Origin: Atherinomorus stipes
Taxonomy: Eukaryota; Chordata; Actinopteri; Atheriniformes; Atherinidae
NCBI GenBank assembly: GCA_023101725.1
Contig: JALJCO010007877.1
Location: 1-64,000 of the forward strand
Length of the DNA stretch: 64,000 nucleotides
Direction of reading: 5' to 3'
In this document: positions 47,083-59,970 of the stretch, in pieces
How the letters are laid out: the number at the start of each line of letters is the position of its first letter
Numbering within the stretch: the first letter of the stretch is position 1
Made by a program: the position numbers and the translations under genes
Notes under the pieces: generated by a model
What the model saw: only the letters and a program-made list of their open reading frames with translations
What the model was told of the DNA's origin: nothing
The model's database searches: none

Positions 47083-47353
47083 GAGGGATGTTTGATATTA
47101 GCGACTGATATTGACATTAAAACGTGAAACCTGCTCGTATCTGATATCTGGTGTGCAAAATGAACTCCTCTGGTTGAGTTAAGGCTATTTTGGTATATTT
47201 GCTCTCAGAGCAAAATATAGTTGTATTTCTCAAAATATGAGCGACACAACCTCACAATTGTCTGCATATATATGTATAGGTTGATATTGAATATTGGAAA
47301 TTATGAGTTGGATGATATTGGATATAAAAAAAGGCCAATATCGAACATCCCTA
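47083..47353. mobile_element. hAT-type MITE (271 bp) with 8-bp target-site duplication
   Basis: Flanked by ATTTCTAT (47075-47082) and ATTTCTAC (47354-47361), seven of eight identical. Left end GAGGGATGTTTGATATTAG; right end as reverse complement TAGGGATGTTCGATATTGG. Internal sequence is non-coding. Related in its ends to 41815-42584. Confidence 0.88.
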
Positions 47354-47361
47354 ATTTCTAC

Positions 47362-48692
47362 TGAAAAATTTGTGTCTTTAATGCTGCTTTGCAATATGAT
47401 GCTTGGCAATCCTAAACAAATGTTTGTTAGCGAACAGAAAAGATTAACATGTTTCTTTAATAGCATAACAATGGAAAAAGTTTATCAGACAAAACATTAT
47501 GCAGTCTGAACCTGATGCAAAGTTCATTAACTGTCACTTTACTCACCCTCTTATATCAATAAAGACCAAAATTAAAGTTTTTTTTCCCCTTTTCCATAAC
47601 TTGTAACCAGGAGATAAATGACTCCAGTGTTTGCTCCAAACTGAAAATTGACTGGATATATAGTTTTCTTTTTACTGTGTGGACACCCCTCAGAGGAGGC
47701 CGTTTCCATGGGGACAGAGTTTATGCATTCACGTCTCAGAGGATAAGCCAGCTCACTGAGTCAAACCAGTAAATAACAAGACAGAGAGGAACAGCAACCA
47801 GATGAAAGACAGAGCATATTTCATGATAACTATGCCATGTTTACACGCCCTTTCTAGTTATTTAATCATCTTTGAGTAATATTCCTGACTCTTTGAAGTT
47901 TCTCGTTTTGCATGTCCCATTAACAACACAAATCCAAAACCTGTCAACAGTGAGAACACAATGATTGTTATTGTCATCGCTGCCAGGATAATCTGTGATT
48001 TGTGTGGTCACATGACTCTGCACGTGTTCAACATTGTAGAAGAGCTCCTTCTTGTTGGACTACGAGTTCGTATTTGTGGACAAACATGTCAAAGAAAAGG
48101 AGAATAAACAGAAACAGCCCAGTAAAATCAAACATAAAGTATTTCAAGCAACTGATTTTTAACTCTGGGTGTCTCTGTGATACACGTGTGTTCGTGGGAG
48201 TTGTGCCGGCGCCTATGACTCACATTCATCATGTCTTAGTGGCAGACAATGAGTTAGTTTAACTACTGAGTGAAGTACTTTATGAGGAAGTGCACTGGCA
48301 TTACTCTCCCATTTCCCAGTTTGGGTGGACTTTCTGTGAAAAGCTCTTCCTCGGCTCTAAAGCACCAAATGAGACAAGGAAAAACTGATTTTGGTCAGGA
48401 GACATCTTTAATTGCAAAACACATATTTTCATTAGCAAATGATAACAACAAACAAACACAAAAGTGTTCAAGTCCTCCATGGGAAGGTTTTTTTCCATGT
48501 CCTTGAACACTGAACAAGTAACCACGCAAGCTTGCAACTACAGACATTTTTTTTTTTACAAATTAATTTATCAGTCAGTTTTTAGTTTTAGGACTGAGCG
48601 ACAAAAATCCACACAGGCACAGGATGAACAAACATACAGAGCGCGACTCAGCCCCGAGGCCAAAGGAGACTTCTTTCAATGCGGCTCAACTG
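47362..48692. other. Intergenic spacer, nothing recognised
   Basis: No gene, RNA or definite repeat recognised. Confidence 0.5.
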
Positions 48693-49766
48693 TAGGGGAG
48701 ACCAGGGATGATTGTAACGCTTTTTGCTTGAGCAAGTGTTACTCAGTGGTCCTTTGTGCTAGAGCTCTCAAATTTTGACATGTGATACCCATATTTGTCT
48801 GCTATAAATGCCATACACTTGGACTTCTTCTGAACCATCACAGATGAGTTAAACTAATGTCAAATATGATGTGGTGTGTTGTTACAACCTACCGCATCAA
48901 CGGGGTGAGTTGTAACACTACTTGGGGATGGATGTAACAATCAAACTACTATGCTTAAAAAAGATCCACACAAATGAATGTATGGAAGCATTTTAATGAA
49001 AAATAAAGAAGAAACCATACACTTGTGAGACTAGAAAAATAATAATGATTAACTAAATAAAAAGTATTAATTCAATACCAGAAAAAAAAGATAAATTAAG
49101 TCAAGGATAATAGAGTATAAAGTGCTCCATGTTGTGTTTATATTTGTCAAAATGTTATTTGGATACTTTGTAGATCCATGAAACAACCCACAAGCTGCTT
49201 CTGAGAGGTGTGGTGCAGACATGCACTGAGTAGGCAACTTGGTAAAAATCAATTGAACAGTTGAACTGTGTATTTTAGGTGCCGAAATACTTGAAAAAGT
49301 GACCATAAACTAAGCAAATGGCATAAGGCATAATAAATGTGTTTAATTAGGTTGGCAGTTGTGGCAGATATAGTTGTGACATTTGTTACAACCACCCCCA
49401 TACCAGGCAGCCATTAAAAAGCTTTAGCATTTAGCTTCAAAGCTAGTACAGTACGAATGCAACACATCAAATTAATCTATAGAAACTACTACTTGAGCTG
49501 ATGTAAGTGAAACAACTGTATCTAAAACACAACGGACACAATGCAAAAACACTGGTGATGAAAATGTTTGCTTTCATACCTGAAAAGTGTTTTTTTGGCT
49601 CCAGAACTGACAGTTTTTAACTAAGAGACACCAGATTTTGCTAATGAGCTCAATTTTCATAAGGGCACAAACTGTGTTGATAGCATCACCACAGCTCCTT
49701 TCTAACTAGTTAAACTAAGAGTGTTAACAACTATCCCTTTGTTACAACCATACTCGGTCTGCCCTA
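48693..49766. mobile_element. Non-autonomous DNA element (~1.07 kb) with degenerate inverted repeats
   Basis: Left end TAGGGGAGACCAGGGATGAT then TGTAACG; right end as reverse complement TAGGGCAGACCGAGTATGGT then TGTAACA. The string TTGTAAC or its complement GTTACAA recurs many times in the interior (for example ~48886, ~48910, ~48935, ~49383, ~49741). No transposase-like frame. A target-site duplication was not found. Confidence 0.68.
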
Positions 49767-50166
49767 CTTCCTGTTGAAATGTACTGTTAACATAAATGTT
49801 TCTTTTTTGCATCACAGCAGTGGAGGCAGAATAGAGCTTTAACTATGAGAAAGTCATCTGTCTTACAGTATACATAACAGTTACTATAGTTATGTATGTA
49901 CCACAATAAACACTGACGCATTACAACACAGCAATGAGCACATGTAGCTTTGTCTCCCTCTAGTGGTAGAACAGTGGCATTACACTCATTTGCTCCAAAA
50001 TCTTTAGCAATTTTCTTCACAGCTATAATATTCTTACATCCCTACCACAAAAAGTAAGGAAATTGGGTGATTATTTATCCCCTTTAATAATACCAAGTGG
50101 TTCTGTATTATTGTCCTTATTATGCACCAATGGAAATGCTAATTAGTCACTTTTACAAAGCACAAC

Positions 50167-50552
50167 TCAGGATGGGTGAGACCGAAATTTTTCCTGTCGA
50201 TACGATACCAGTAGTTTATGATACTTTTTCATTGATACCAATATTGATACCAGTACTTTTTTTTATCCCTTTAAAGAAAATCACATGATTGTACAGTTTG
50301 CCTTAATATCTTGAATGCAAGGGCAAGATTAGATATAAGTAAAACTTGAGAACAGTAGTACCGGAAAGAAATGCTTTCAAAACAAAAATAGATTATATTG
50401 ATGAGTAAATTAAACAAAAACGAGATTAAAAACTTCAGTACAGGTTAAGATTATTTACATTTATTCAGTGGAAAATGTCCAAATATACAGTAAAATGTAA
50501 TGGTAATATTAGAAATTTACCAAAACATAATGTGCAATAACCTGCATTAAAG
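50167..50552. mobile_element. Partial second copy of the 38252-38859 hAT element, reversed
   Basis: Starts GGATGGGTGAGAC and then follows the reverse complement of ~38460-38855 closely, including GATACCAGTA, TAAAGAAAATCA and AATCTTAACC-type blocks. The second terminus is missing. Confidence 0.85.
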
Positions 50553-52844
50553 GCTGGGTGGATGATGTTTTTCAGGAGCATTTTTTTTTTTTACTACATT
50601 GCTTAAAATTTTCTTCCCACCCCAATTGCAGCCAATTAATTAAATTCTCTGACACAAAATAAAAAATGCAGTCACCTATGGAGCGGACAGGACTGAAAAA
50701 ACCCGTTCCAATCGTCTTGGAACAGCCCGTTCTTAACGACTGAATGATGACATGTCCCTCAAACTCAACTCCATCTTCCAGGATGTCATCCCTCACACAG
50801 TCAGGATCATCACTGAATACCTCCAGGAGTGGAGAGGACCTGCTGCCACGAGTCCAGACTTCAACTCAACTGCACACTTTATCAGCTTTGGTGTAGCTGT
50901 ATGTGTCAAAGTGACAAACACAACCACCCAGGTTGGCCTTCAACAACTCCTGGTTGAGACACAGGGTGCCATCCAACAGTAAAATGTGACCAGAATGGTA
51001 ACCAGCATGTCTGACAAGCTGTTGTAGCTGCATATGGATTTCCTGCAGGCAACTGAAGTCCTCAGTAGTGTAAAATGCATAGAATGTAAAAAAAAAAAAA
51101 AAAAAAAAAGAGAGAGTGCAAACATCCAATCCACCAAGCAACAAAAAAAAAAAAAAGAGAGAGAACACCATGAGTTGAATATTACAGGGGATTTTGGCAC
51201 ATTTTGGGGGGTAATCACTCTCACATTTGGCTTTGTTGCTCATTCTACAGAAGCACAATCCTTACAAGTTATGCCTTGTTGTAAAAGTGACAAATCAGCC
51301 TTTTCAATGAGATATAATATAACACCAGCTGGTTTTGTTAAAGGGGAGAAATAATCAACCAAACAGAAAATCTTCATACTTTTTGTGCCAAGTTTATAAA
51401 TACATGGTTAAATATTAGACCCTAGCTCATCTCATAATGCAGACAACTGTGGAGCAAAGCACGATAAAAGGTTATGAAGAGATATTAGCAGATATTTCCA
51501 CCAAAGGGTGAAAGCAAGAGAAGAGAGAAAAGTGGAAGATTGTGAAGAAAAATCTTAAGTATGAGGTGAGAACAGTGTTGGAGAAGCTCAGGCTTCGCCT
51601 TGTGCCCACTAGAGGACAGCATTTGGTAGTGTTGGGTCGAGCTGCGCTCCAGAGAGGACGGGGAAACCAGAGAAGCAGCATACTGTAGTGAAGGAGGGAG
51701 AGAACCAGGTCATGATAAGGTGCAGTGTGGGCGTGCTTTGCCAGATGAGAGATGAAGATCATCACCAGGCTGGAGGTAGAAAGTGTCTCACGTTTTTTCT
51801 CCCTCTGCTTTCTGTCATTCCCAGAAGATCCCACCTTTCTTTATAAATAGCCAAACTCTAAATATTATAATTAGTCTTTTTCTCCCCATCACTCATTTCA
51901 TATCCACAAATGACACATTTATTCTGTGGAGCAGTTGCTAGCTTGCGTAGAGAGGAACCAGCATGGTCTAATGACCTTGTAGCCACACCTTTCATTAATC
52001 TGCTGTTGAGTGGGCATATATTCATTCTGTTCTATCCACTTCCAAAGAAAAGACAGAATAAGATGCAAATGACTCGCCTCCTCTCTGAATATTGCCTCAT
52101 GCTGGCAGAGTGAACAGCATCAGCACACCTTCAGGGTGTTTACAGACCCTCACATGCCTCCTGTTGTGAAAAGGCGACCGTGTACCTCATCAGAAACAAT
52201 AAGAGGAACTCAGAGATCTGAAGCTGCCAACAGGTGGGCTGAGTGTCTCGCTCTCTGAGCACCTGGCTGCTCGGCTCCCATGCCCTCGTTTTCCCCTGGT
52301 GGAGCTCCGTTCCGACAGGTGAAGCAGAAGCGGCTGGAAGGATGTGTATCAGAACAGAAATGATGTTTACTCCCTCCTCAGGCCGACAGTGGGAGTCAGC
52401 AGCAGCAGCAGGAGCTGCAGCGTGAGGGGAATTAGCCGTTCCAGTGTGGAGGAGAAGGGATGCGAGATGTCCTCCAGCTAAACACTGACTTCAATGCAGC
52501 TACTGTAGCTTTTCCAGGCTGGGCAACACAGGTGTGCTGAGACAAGAGCGTGCACACACTTTCATGGTTTTTGTTCATTTTATGTTGCGGCTGGATCCTC
52601 GTCAAATCCACCTCTGCACATACTGCAAATGACTTTCAGCATTTTTTCATCTGTGCCAAATATATCTGAAGGCTGAAGAATTCTTTTATCCATAGAGGAG
52701 ATGGACTTTCCACTTTATTCGCCTGTTTAGCTGCTTGTTTACACAAAAAGCTAATGAAATGCATTCAGACATTTACACGTGTTCACGAGTTCTGTGGCTT
52801 TTTGTTGTTGTTTGTTTGGAGTTTTTTTTTTTTGGCTCTTCTTT
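50553..52844. other. Intergenic spacer with A-runs
   Basis: Holds two A-runs (20 A at ~51088-51108 and 14 A at ~51142-51155), each followed by GAGAGAG, which look like a small tandem repeat. Open frames here lack domains. No gene is supported. Confidence 0.5.
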
Positions 52845-52904
52845 ATTGTACAGTGTCCTTGAGTCGCCTGAAAGGCACTTTTAAATAAAATGTATTATTT
52901 TTAG
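52845..52904 (+). repeat. LINE 3'-tail fragment (L2/Rex-like)
   Basis: TGTACAGTGTCCTTGAGTCG, then GGCACTTTTAAATAAAATG, resembles the 3' ends of fish L2/Rex1-type LINEs (cell of the 'cttgag…ggcgctatataaataaa' type) from memory. Confidence 0.5.
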
Positions 52905-53455
52905 CATTAAAGTGAGCATCAGAATGATGAATAAAGACGATTTAAGTGATTTTAAACATGGTTTTGAGGCTGGTCTGAGTATTTCAGATACTGGTAATCC
53001 ACTGGGATTTTCACACACGCAATCTCTAGGGTTTACAAATACAGTATCCAATAAGTTGTGGTTTCTGGGTGGAAATACCTTGCTGATGTCAGATGAAAAT
53101 CTGGTTGGGGATGATGGAAAAGCAACAGTTTTCAAATAAACACTGGTTCCAACTAAGGTAGCAGAATAGCATCTCTGAACACACATAGCATCAAACCCTG
53201 AACCAGATGGGTTACGGAAGCGGAAGACCACATTCTGATGTCTACGTCCAGCAGGATAATGCACCATGTCACAAAGCTCAAATCATCTCCAGCTGGTTTC
53301 TTACTTACTTGTACTTTAATGGCCTCCACAGTCACCAGGTCACATCAGATGGATGTACAGCTGAGCGATCTGCAGCGACTGTGTGATGATGTCATCACAC
53401 AGTTGGAACGTTTCCAACATCTTGTTGAATCACTTGCACACAGTCACTTTTTGTA
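52905..53455 (+). pseudogene. Tc1-like transposase relic
   Basis: Pieces of one transposase can be read in order on the plus strand: an N-terminal DLSDFKHGFEAGLSISDTGN and LGFSHT, a catalytic region (CAGCAGGATAATGCACCATG, encoding QQDNAPCH), and the C-terminal VQLSDLQRLCDDVI with FQHLVESLA. Large parts are deleted and the frame shifts between pieces. The inverted repeats are not clear. A cousin of the same family is at 62738-63412. Confidence 0.8.
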
Positions 53456-55022
53456 GCAGACAAGGACATCGGTCAGTAACTGAATTTCCCTCCGATGCCC
53501 GGCCTCGTCCAGCTCAGCTTTGCGATGCATGCGAACCTGCTGAGGGAAACTGTAGAAGGACCAGCACAGCTCATGCTGGCAAATTTGATAGTGAATTGAG
53601 GGATTTACGGAGTCAGACAACCTGACAAATGGTGTTTGTCCTCACAAAGACAAGCTGTAAGAAAAGGTCTGATGAGTCACAGCTTAAGTAAGACCAAATC
53701 CAACTTTCAGCTGCTTTTGTGGCCGTCTCTTGAAGGATTCTCTGGAAACACACTTTGGCCTTTTCAACATTTACACTGTCTGTCAAGGAATAATGGTGCT
53801 ACACTGCTGGTATAAACTACCAAATACAAACTCTGTGCCAACTTCTGAGCCTGTCGCCTCTGCAGCACCTCAGGATGAAGCCTGCACGTGCAGATACACT
53901 GGCCTTCATGCCGTGCTGTGTTCAAAAGAAACAAAGGGATTTTACAATCTTGTGCTCAGATCCTCAGCTGATCCGTCTCCATCGCTTTGACCTTATTAAT
54001 AATGCTGCCATTGCCACAGATAATTAAAAAAAAACCCTCATATCTGTAAGAAACTTAACTGTGATGAGGACATGTTCATCTGAAATGCTGGAGTTTAACT
54101 TGAGCTGGGAAATGAATCAGGCGTCAGGAGGAACGTGAAAGAAACACAATACAACGCAATGCGCAATTTACCTGAAGCTTCTATATTTGTTTCCCAAAAT
54201 GTGCATTTGCCTTCTCATTTCAGCACCCAAAGACAGAATAAAATCTTACATAAGCATTGTCTCTCAGTGAATACGCGCACAGATAAAGTCAATTACACTG
54301 CTGACTTTCTCACAGATAGCAGTGGAAGAACCATCTGCCCCAGAGCTGCCTGTTCTCCTGCTGTAGATGTTAAACAGCAACACGACTGCAACACACACAT
54401 ACACACCGGCAGAAACAACAATAACTCAAAGCACGACTACGGTTAACATATTTATGCAACTGCGCATACACAGCGATGCACGTTGCCAAAGAGAAAGAGT
54501 GAGAGAAGTGCAGTTATGCAAATGTGGTGTGAAAGCAGAAGAATGAGCTCGCTGTGGTTTCAGATCAATGTTTGCGCTGTAGCAGCTCTTAAAATCAGAT
54601 GGAGCAACACAGAGGAGATTCAAGATGGAGATGCACACAAGTGACATAATGCAGAGATAAAAGTATGATCGCAGTGCAGTGAAGTAAAAGGGAAAATGCC
54701 TCTAACACAGTGCAGCGTGCATTTGCAGAAATGACACATTACAACATGGCCATACGAGGTCCATCCTCAGTGCTCTCATGCCAGTTCAGCGAGCAAGTAG
54801 CAGCCAGGTCCTGATGATCAATAGTACCTGGTCAACTGATCATCAATAAGTGTGATCACCTGTATAAAAAGCAGAAGTTTGGAGATTTTCTTTTATATGC
54901 AGCATTCAGGTGCTAATACAATGTAAAGGAGGAAAAAATGATCTCAGAGAAGGAGAAAGCTGCCTGTCACGGGAATGTGAATGTAATCATGCACATCAAC
55001 GTGGTGCACCCTCTGTGTTTAT
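53456..55022. other. Intergenic spacer, nothing recognised
   Basis: Open frames up to 103 codons lack recognisable domains and splice context. Confidence 0.5.
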
Positions 55023-55359
55023 TAGGGGTGTCACGATTTTGATTTTTTAAATAGAAATCGATGATCGATCATGGTCTAGAGCATCGAAGTCAATCAGAGG
55101 ATCGAGGATCCCGACATCTCCGCAGGCTGTGAGCATGTGAGCTGAAACAAAACTGCGGTGCAACCAGAACGCAGCGCGCATGGGCCTGATGTCCCTCAGG
55201 CCACAATTGAACTTTATAAAAAGTGTGATCCATCACCATCATCTCCGTGAATAAATATATATTACGTAACCTAAAACTGGTTTCGCTCTGAGAGAGGGCT
55301 CGCACATGTGTGCTGTTGTCTTTTGTCCTGTAATTTCCCACTTTATTCATCATATATTA

Positions 55360-55920
55360 CAGGCGTTATAGAAGATGCTTCGACATTTCAGAGAGCAGAG
55401 AATTTTAGCGAGTTTTTGAATAATGTGCATGCACAAAACCAACCTGCGAGATTCACAGAACAACGTGCACGAGCCTCTCCTGTGTTTAGCAGCAGGTACA
55501 GATTCTCCATCGTGTCGCAAACGCAAGTAAAACAGACGTCGTCTGAACGTCGCTAACTGCTAGCAGAATGATGTTAGCTACCTACTCTAGCATCAGACGA
55601 GAGTGCACTGCTTCTGGCACGCAGTATTACTCTCACCAATCAATCACTCTCATTGATCAGTCTCGCCTATTACCCATTAAATTGACCGTCAATCACTTTT
55701 TCTACAGTAGCAAAAGTGATTGAAGAGCCAATAGACGAATGAAAAATGTAAGGAATGCGGAGATGATTGGCGGATATTTTTTCAGCCCCATTACTTTCAC
55801 AGCTGATGTATAATAATATCATAGATTCAAAGCTTATAATTTATCATAGTGTATTAAGTAGTGAACCCAATTTCATTGAATATTGCAAAAATTGTTGAAA
55901 AAAATCGTCTATAACGCCTG
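55360..55920. mobile_element. Nested inverted-repeat element (561 bp)
   Basis: Left CAGGCGTTATAGAAGAT and right, as reverse complement, CAGGCGTTATAGACGAT (16 of 17). It has a CpG-richer first half and an AT-rich second half. No transposase frame or clear target duplication. Confidence 0.75.
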
Positions 55921-55950
55921 GCTGCCGGCATTTCAATGCTGATGAAAAGC

Positions 55951-55977
55951 ACTAAGCACAATATTGTTGTGCTTAGT
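55951..55977. repeat. Perfect 11-bp hairpin
   Basis: ACTAAGCACAA, loop TATTG, then TTGTGCTTAGT, an exact inverted repeat immediately beside the nested element. Confidence 0.9.
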
Positions 55978-56689
55978 TCTTGATGCCATTACATATCTTT
56001 TTCATTATTGCAGTTATAGCTTTTTTATTTATTTGTTCATGTTTGTTGAAATATTTAGTGAATAAAACCAATGATTGTTGACTAGTCGAAAAATGGCATA
56101 CACCTGTGTGCCGTAAGAAATAATAAAAAAAAGAGAATCAAATCAAATTGTGACCCTAAAATCGGAATTTAAATCAAATCGAGGATTTGCAATTTGCAAC
56201 AGATGCAAGTCTGTTATTATTCCATTGATTCGAATCAGGTGAGATGCAGCAGGATAATAATAAGTCACACCTGTCGCAGGACCAGCCAAACTATGGAAAA
56301 AAGTGTGATTTACAGTCTTGAAAATACGGTAACTCACGGTGCAGAATGAAATATAAATATCAAGTATCATCTTGTCCCAGGCAAGACTGTCAGCTGGCCT
56401 GGTCATGGCTGCTCTTGGTGTCTGTAGTTTAACGTCATTGGTATAGCCCCTTTGTTTAATAGCAACAACTGATTTAACTGAGATAGTGCTGGTGCTCCTC
56501 TTTGAAACTAACGTTTTGTTTTCACACAAATGTAGAGTTACAAGCTGACTATGTTGAGAAACAGAGGTGTCAGATCATGTTATGGATTATTCTGTCTGCT
56601 TCATGCTATGAAATCTTACCATCTAAATGACCCTCTGGTTTCATCCTTTCATACTTTAGAGTTGGCCTTAAAGCAACAGGGTTTCTGGC

Positions 56690-56895
56690 TGGAACTTCAA
56701 CTGAGGGTTTTTGTTTGTGTGAGTGTGTGTGTGTGTGTGTGTAGAGTTTGCATGCTCTTACCCTGCATTTATGGGTCCTCTGGCTTCCTCCCACAGTTAA
56801 AAAACATGTTTATAATTGTTGCCTTTGAATTTTCCCCCCACAAATGAGTGTGAGTGAATGGTTGTTTGTCTCTGTGTTAGCTCTGTGAAAATGGG
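56690..56895 (+). repeat. RTE-type LINE/SINE tail fragment
   Basis: Contains AGAGTTTGCATGCTCTTACC, then GGCTTCCTCCCACAGTTAAA and GAATGGTTGTTTGTCTCTG, blocks familiar from teleost RTE-type repeat tails in this order. A (TG)n run is at its left edge. Recognition from memory. Confidence 0.7.
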
Positions 56896-57092
56896 TGATG
56901 GATTTGTGCTACATCAAGTTTTTTTTTTTTTAAATAAATGCTATACAAAATCTGACTGATTCATAAAACAAGACTCCATTAACCCAGAACCAGCCATCAG
57001 CATTTCCAGTTTTGGATCAGACCTGGTCAGATTAGAGGACAACTGTGAGATCAAGATGGTTATAGAGGCTGAGGAGTTGTCGTCACAGCGTA

Positions 57093-57112
57093 CCCCCCCC
57101 CCCCCCCCCCCC
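57093..57112. repeat. C20 homopolymer
   Basis: Uninterrupted C run, followed by a G- and A-rich region (57170-57246) with several homopolymers. This stretch may be poorly resolved in the assembly. Confidence 0.95.
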
Positions 57113-57504
57113 TTTGAACCGGCGTTCCGCTTGATTGCAACTAGACTTGGATATAGGCTAGCTAGTATAAAAGGAGGAAAAGGGGGGAGAAAAAACGCGG
57201 GCCCCCGCCCGTACGGGGAGTGAGTAAGAAAAAAAAAGGGGGGGAGGGGCATGTTTGTTGTTCACTTGCTGAGAGCTACGTTGGTCGTGAGTGGAGATGC
57301 TGGGTTATAATGTTGAGTGAAGGACTGTGCCAGCTCTTTGCACAATCAAGATGATAAAAAAGGCAAAAAAGGGCACGTTACGGTTTTTTTAAGATCCCCA
57401 GTTTGAAAAAAAGAAAAAAAAAATCAAGGATCGTAAATTGCTGAAGTTACAGGGGCGCCGAATGGCTGACAGCTGCAGTCTGAAGGAGAGAGATTACTTT
57501 CAGC

Positions 57505-57760
57505 AACATAAAGCAAGCAGTGTGTTCTCCAGCTAGTGATCCCTTTGTGACCGAAAATTGTGGTATCCTTCAAAAACTACTCCCCAGTGATGCTGTCCTT
57601 GCAGATAGGGGTTTTAATGATGAGGAATCAATCAGCACGATGTGCGCCACTATGAAGATCCTTCCTTCACAAACGCTCGTGCCCAGCTGGCAGCAGTCAG
57701 GTGGAACGTGTCATCGTGTTTGCAGGAACAAGTAAACAATATTCCAGTCATACCAGTGTG
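57505..57760 (+). pseudogene. PIF/Harbinger-like (DDE_Tnp_4 type) transposase relic
   Basis: The plus strand reads DPFVTENCGILQKLLPSDAV and LADRGFND, typical of the segment around the second catalytic Asp (DRGF motif) of DDE_4 transposases, including the THAP-linked types. After this the frame shifts: the following sequence continues as ARAQLAAVRWN in another frame. The rest of the protein and the inverted repeats were not found. It is a short dead fragment, placed in the superfamily by motif only. Confidence 0.7.
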
Positions 57761-59970
57761 CCTGTGAAGATGCTGCTCTGCTGTAAGAATGAACCGGACA
57801 CCACGACCCTGGATAAGATCGTCCTTGTTTGCTGTGCATTTGCAAATTTATGCTAAAGTATTGTTGCCAAGACTAACACTGAAGCTAATATGAGTTGATA
57901 AACTCCAGTTACTTTCTTTTATCTGTCATTTACTCAGTCTTCAACACCACTGATATCTGTCCGAGTCTGACAGCTTATTTTGGTCTTTCACAAATCAGAT
58001 ACACACTCATCACTGTTTTCTATCTTACAAATAAATGATTAAAACCACGTTAAATATTGCTCTCCTTACACGTGCTTGACAGCTCACAAGTGTTTTCTTA
58101 ACTAGCAGCATAACAGTTCACACAACCCTTTAACTCAAACCTTCAAATGGTAATTGACAAACCAGTATGTGATGTCTTGATATATTAAAATCATAGAAGA
58201 TTATTTTATGTGTGTGTGTGTGAGAGAGATTCTACAGCTTCTTTGGTAAGTAAACAAGTGTCTTTATTCAGTTTCTTTTTCTTTTTTTTTTTTTTACTTT
58301 TATTTATAGACAAGCTATGAAAAAAGCCATGATTACATTTTGCACTTAAACCCTCAAAAGTCGACAATTAATTTAAAAGTCCAACTGTTGTTTTAATGTA
58401 CATTAAATGCAGCAAGGTGTCAAATATGCAAGCCATTAATAGTTTAGTTTCAGCTTTCTGAGCCTCCATTACCATGAAAATAGCTTATAATGGAAAGGTC
58501 ATCCCTAATCAGCCTGCGCAAACAGAAAAAAAAAAGTTAGATGCAACAATGAGAATACAGCGAAATGTTTTAAAGGGCTACCACTATTGGAGAAAGGTAC
58601 CTTAAAAAAATGTAATCAGTTACACCTGTGTTTGCCAGTTTTATCTTTGCCTGTTTTGTGATGGACTTATGATGATACAGTGATATCGCTGAGCTGATAC
58701 AAAACGATGAATTGCTCCAATATGGGAGAAACTAAAAAAGGATGGGGAAAAAAGAGACAGATCAATCCAATTTAGTTTTATACAAATATACATTGTTGGA
58801 AAGCCTGATTAGTCATGTTTATGTGGTCTAACTTGTATAGATTATGCTTCTGTGGAATGAGCAATGCAGCTACTTATGTGGGAAGTGCTAATGGGCCAAA
58901 TCCCCCTGCGATATTCTCCTGTTGGTAGTTACTTGTGATTTGAATTGGTCAGTAAAACAGTCCTTAAAAGTTATACCTGATTGTAAAGGCTTCTAATCAG
59001 GCTTTCCAATGATGTCTAATACACCATCGGTTGATATTGTTTAAGGAATATGAAGAGTTTCCTACCTTTATCATGTGTTCCCGGAGCTGTCAATCAAAAT
59101 GTTTTTCCCCCCCAGTTTAGCCCGTCATGCTACAGTTGAGTTCTGCTTTTCTGCACCATGTTATGGGCAGCAACTGGACAGCAACACATTGCACCATGAC
59201 TGATTAAAAGGAGAGAAAGGGATGGAGCAAGAGATCAGACCAGAGTCCACATCGGTCTGGCTTTTACTCGCTGGAGAGAGCTCAGAGTAGAGACTGGATG
59301 CATGACGAATGCTGAATTAGCATCATTATGGGGTCAAAGTTCAGGAGGGACACTTTAACCAAACCAAAATCTACTTACTTCCTTTGCTGCGCTTCGAATA
59401 TTTTTTAAAGGGCTAAAATGTGAACTGACTAATTAACATAATAAATATTTACTCTGGATCATCTGTTGAAGAAGATTAACTATTTTTTGAGGACTAGTGA
59501 CCCAGACAGGAATGGACTGACTCAACCACAGCAGAGTATTCCCTCTGTACATTTTATGACACTGTCCATGTGGGACATTCCATCCAATCAATTGAGATGC
59601 TTTTTGCTGAATTTAAGCCGAGTATATTGATATATGCTTCAATATGAAAGCCACTGCTTCTGTCACATAATCAATAAACACTAATCATCTCAGATCATAG
59701 AATTTCTTCATACTTTTGTCTGCTTATCTTTCTGGTAGATGTTGACCCTCACCTTTTCTTTTGAAAAGAAAACGCTGCACATTGATTAAGAATTGATATC
59801 AAGAAAATAAAGAAATCCCAACGGGACATCTGCTTTTCATCAAACAGATTCAAATATCCTTCTCCAATTGAGTTTATGAACATGCCAAAATCAAATCTAA
59901 GAGCTGCATACAAAAACATAGAGATGTTATTGTATATAGCTTAAATCACAGACAATATGTCACCATCCTC
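57761..59970. other. Intergenic spacer, nothing recognised
   Basis: AT-rich, with no open frame above the background and no clear repeat. Confidence 0.5.

Larger units (their letters stand above)
55023..56200. mobile_element. hAT-like element with a nested second element
   Basis: Starts TAGGGGTGTCACGATTTTGA and closes with a run of AATCAAATC/AATCGAGG-type sequence (56134-56196), the usual terminal style of a common fish hAT group. The outermost right bases are missing. It is interrupted by the element at 55360-55920. Confidence 0.6.

Noticed and set aside
50752..51354. Possible coding exon from overlapping open frames
   Set aside because: Frames run through poly-A tracts on both strands, with no domain or splice sites.
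53730..53990. 86-codon plus-strand frame
   Set aside because: No recognisable family and no exon borders; sits in transposon-rich spacer.
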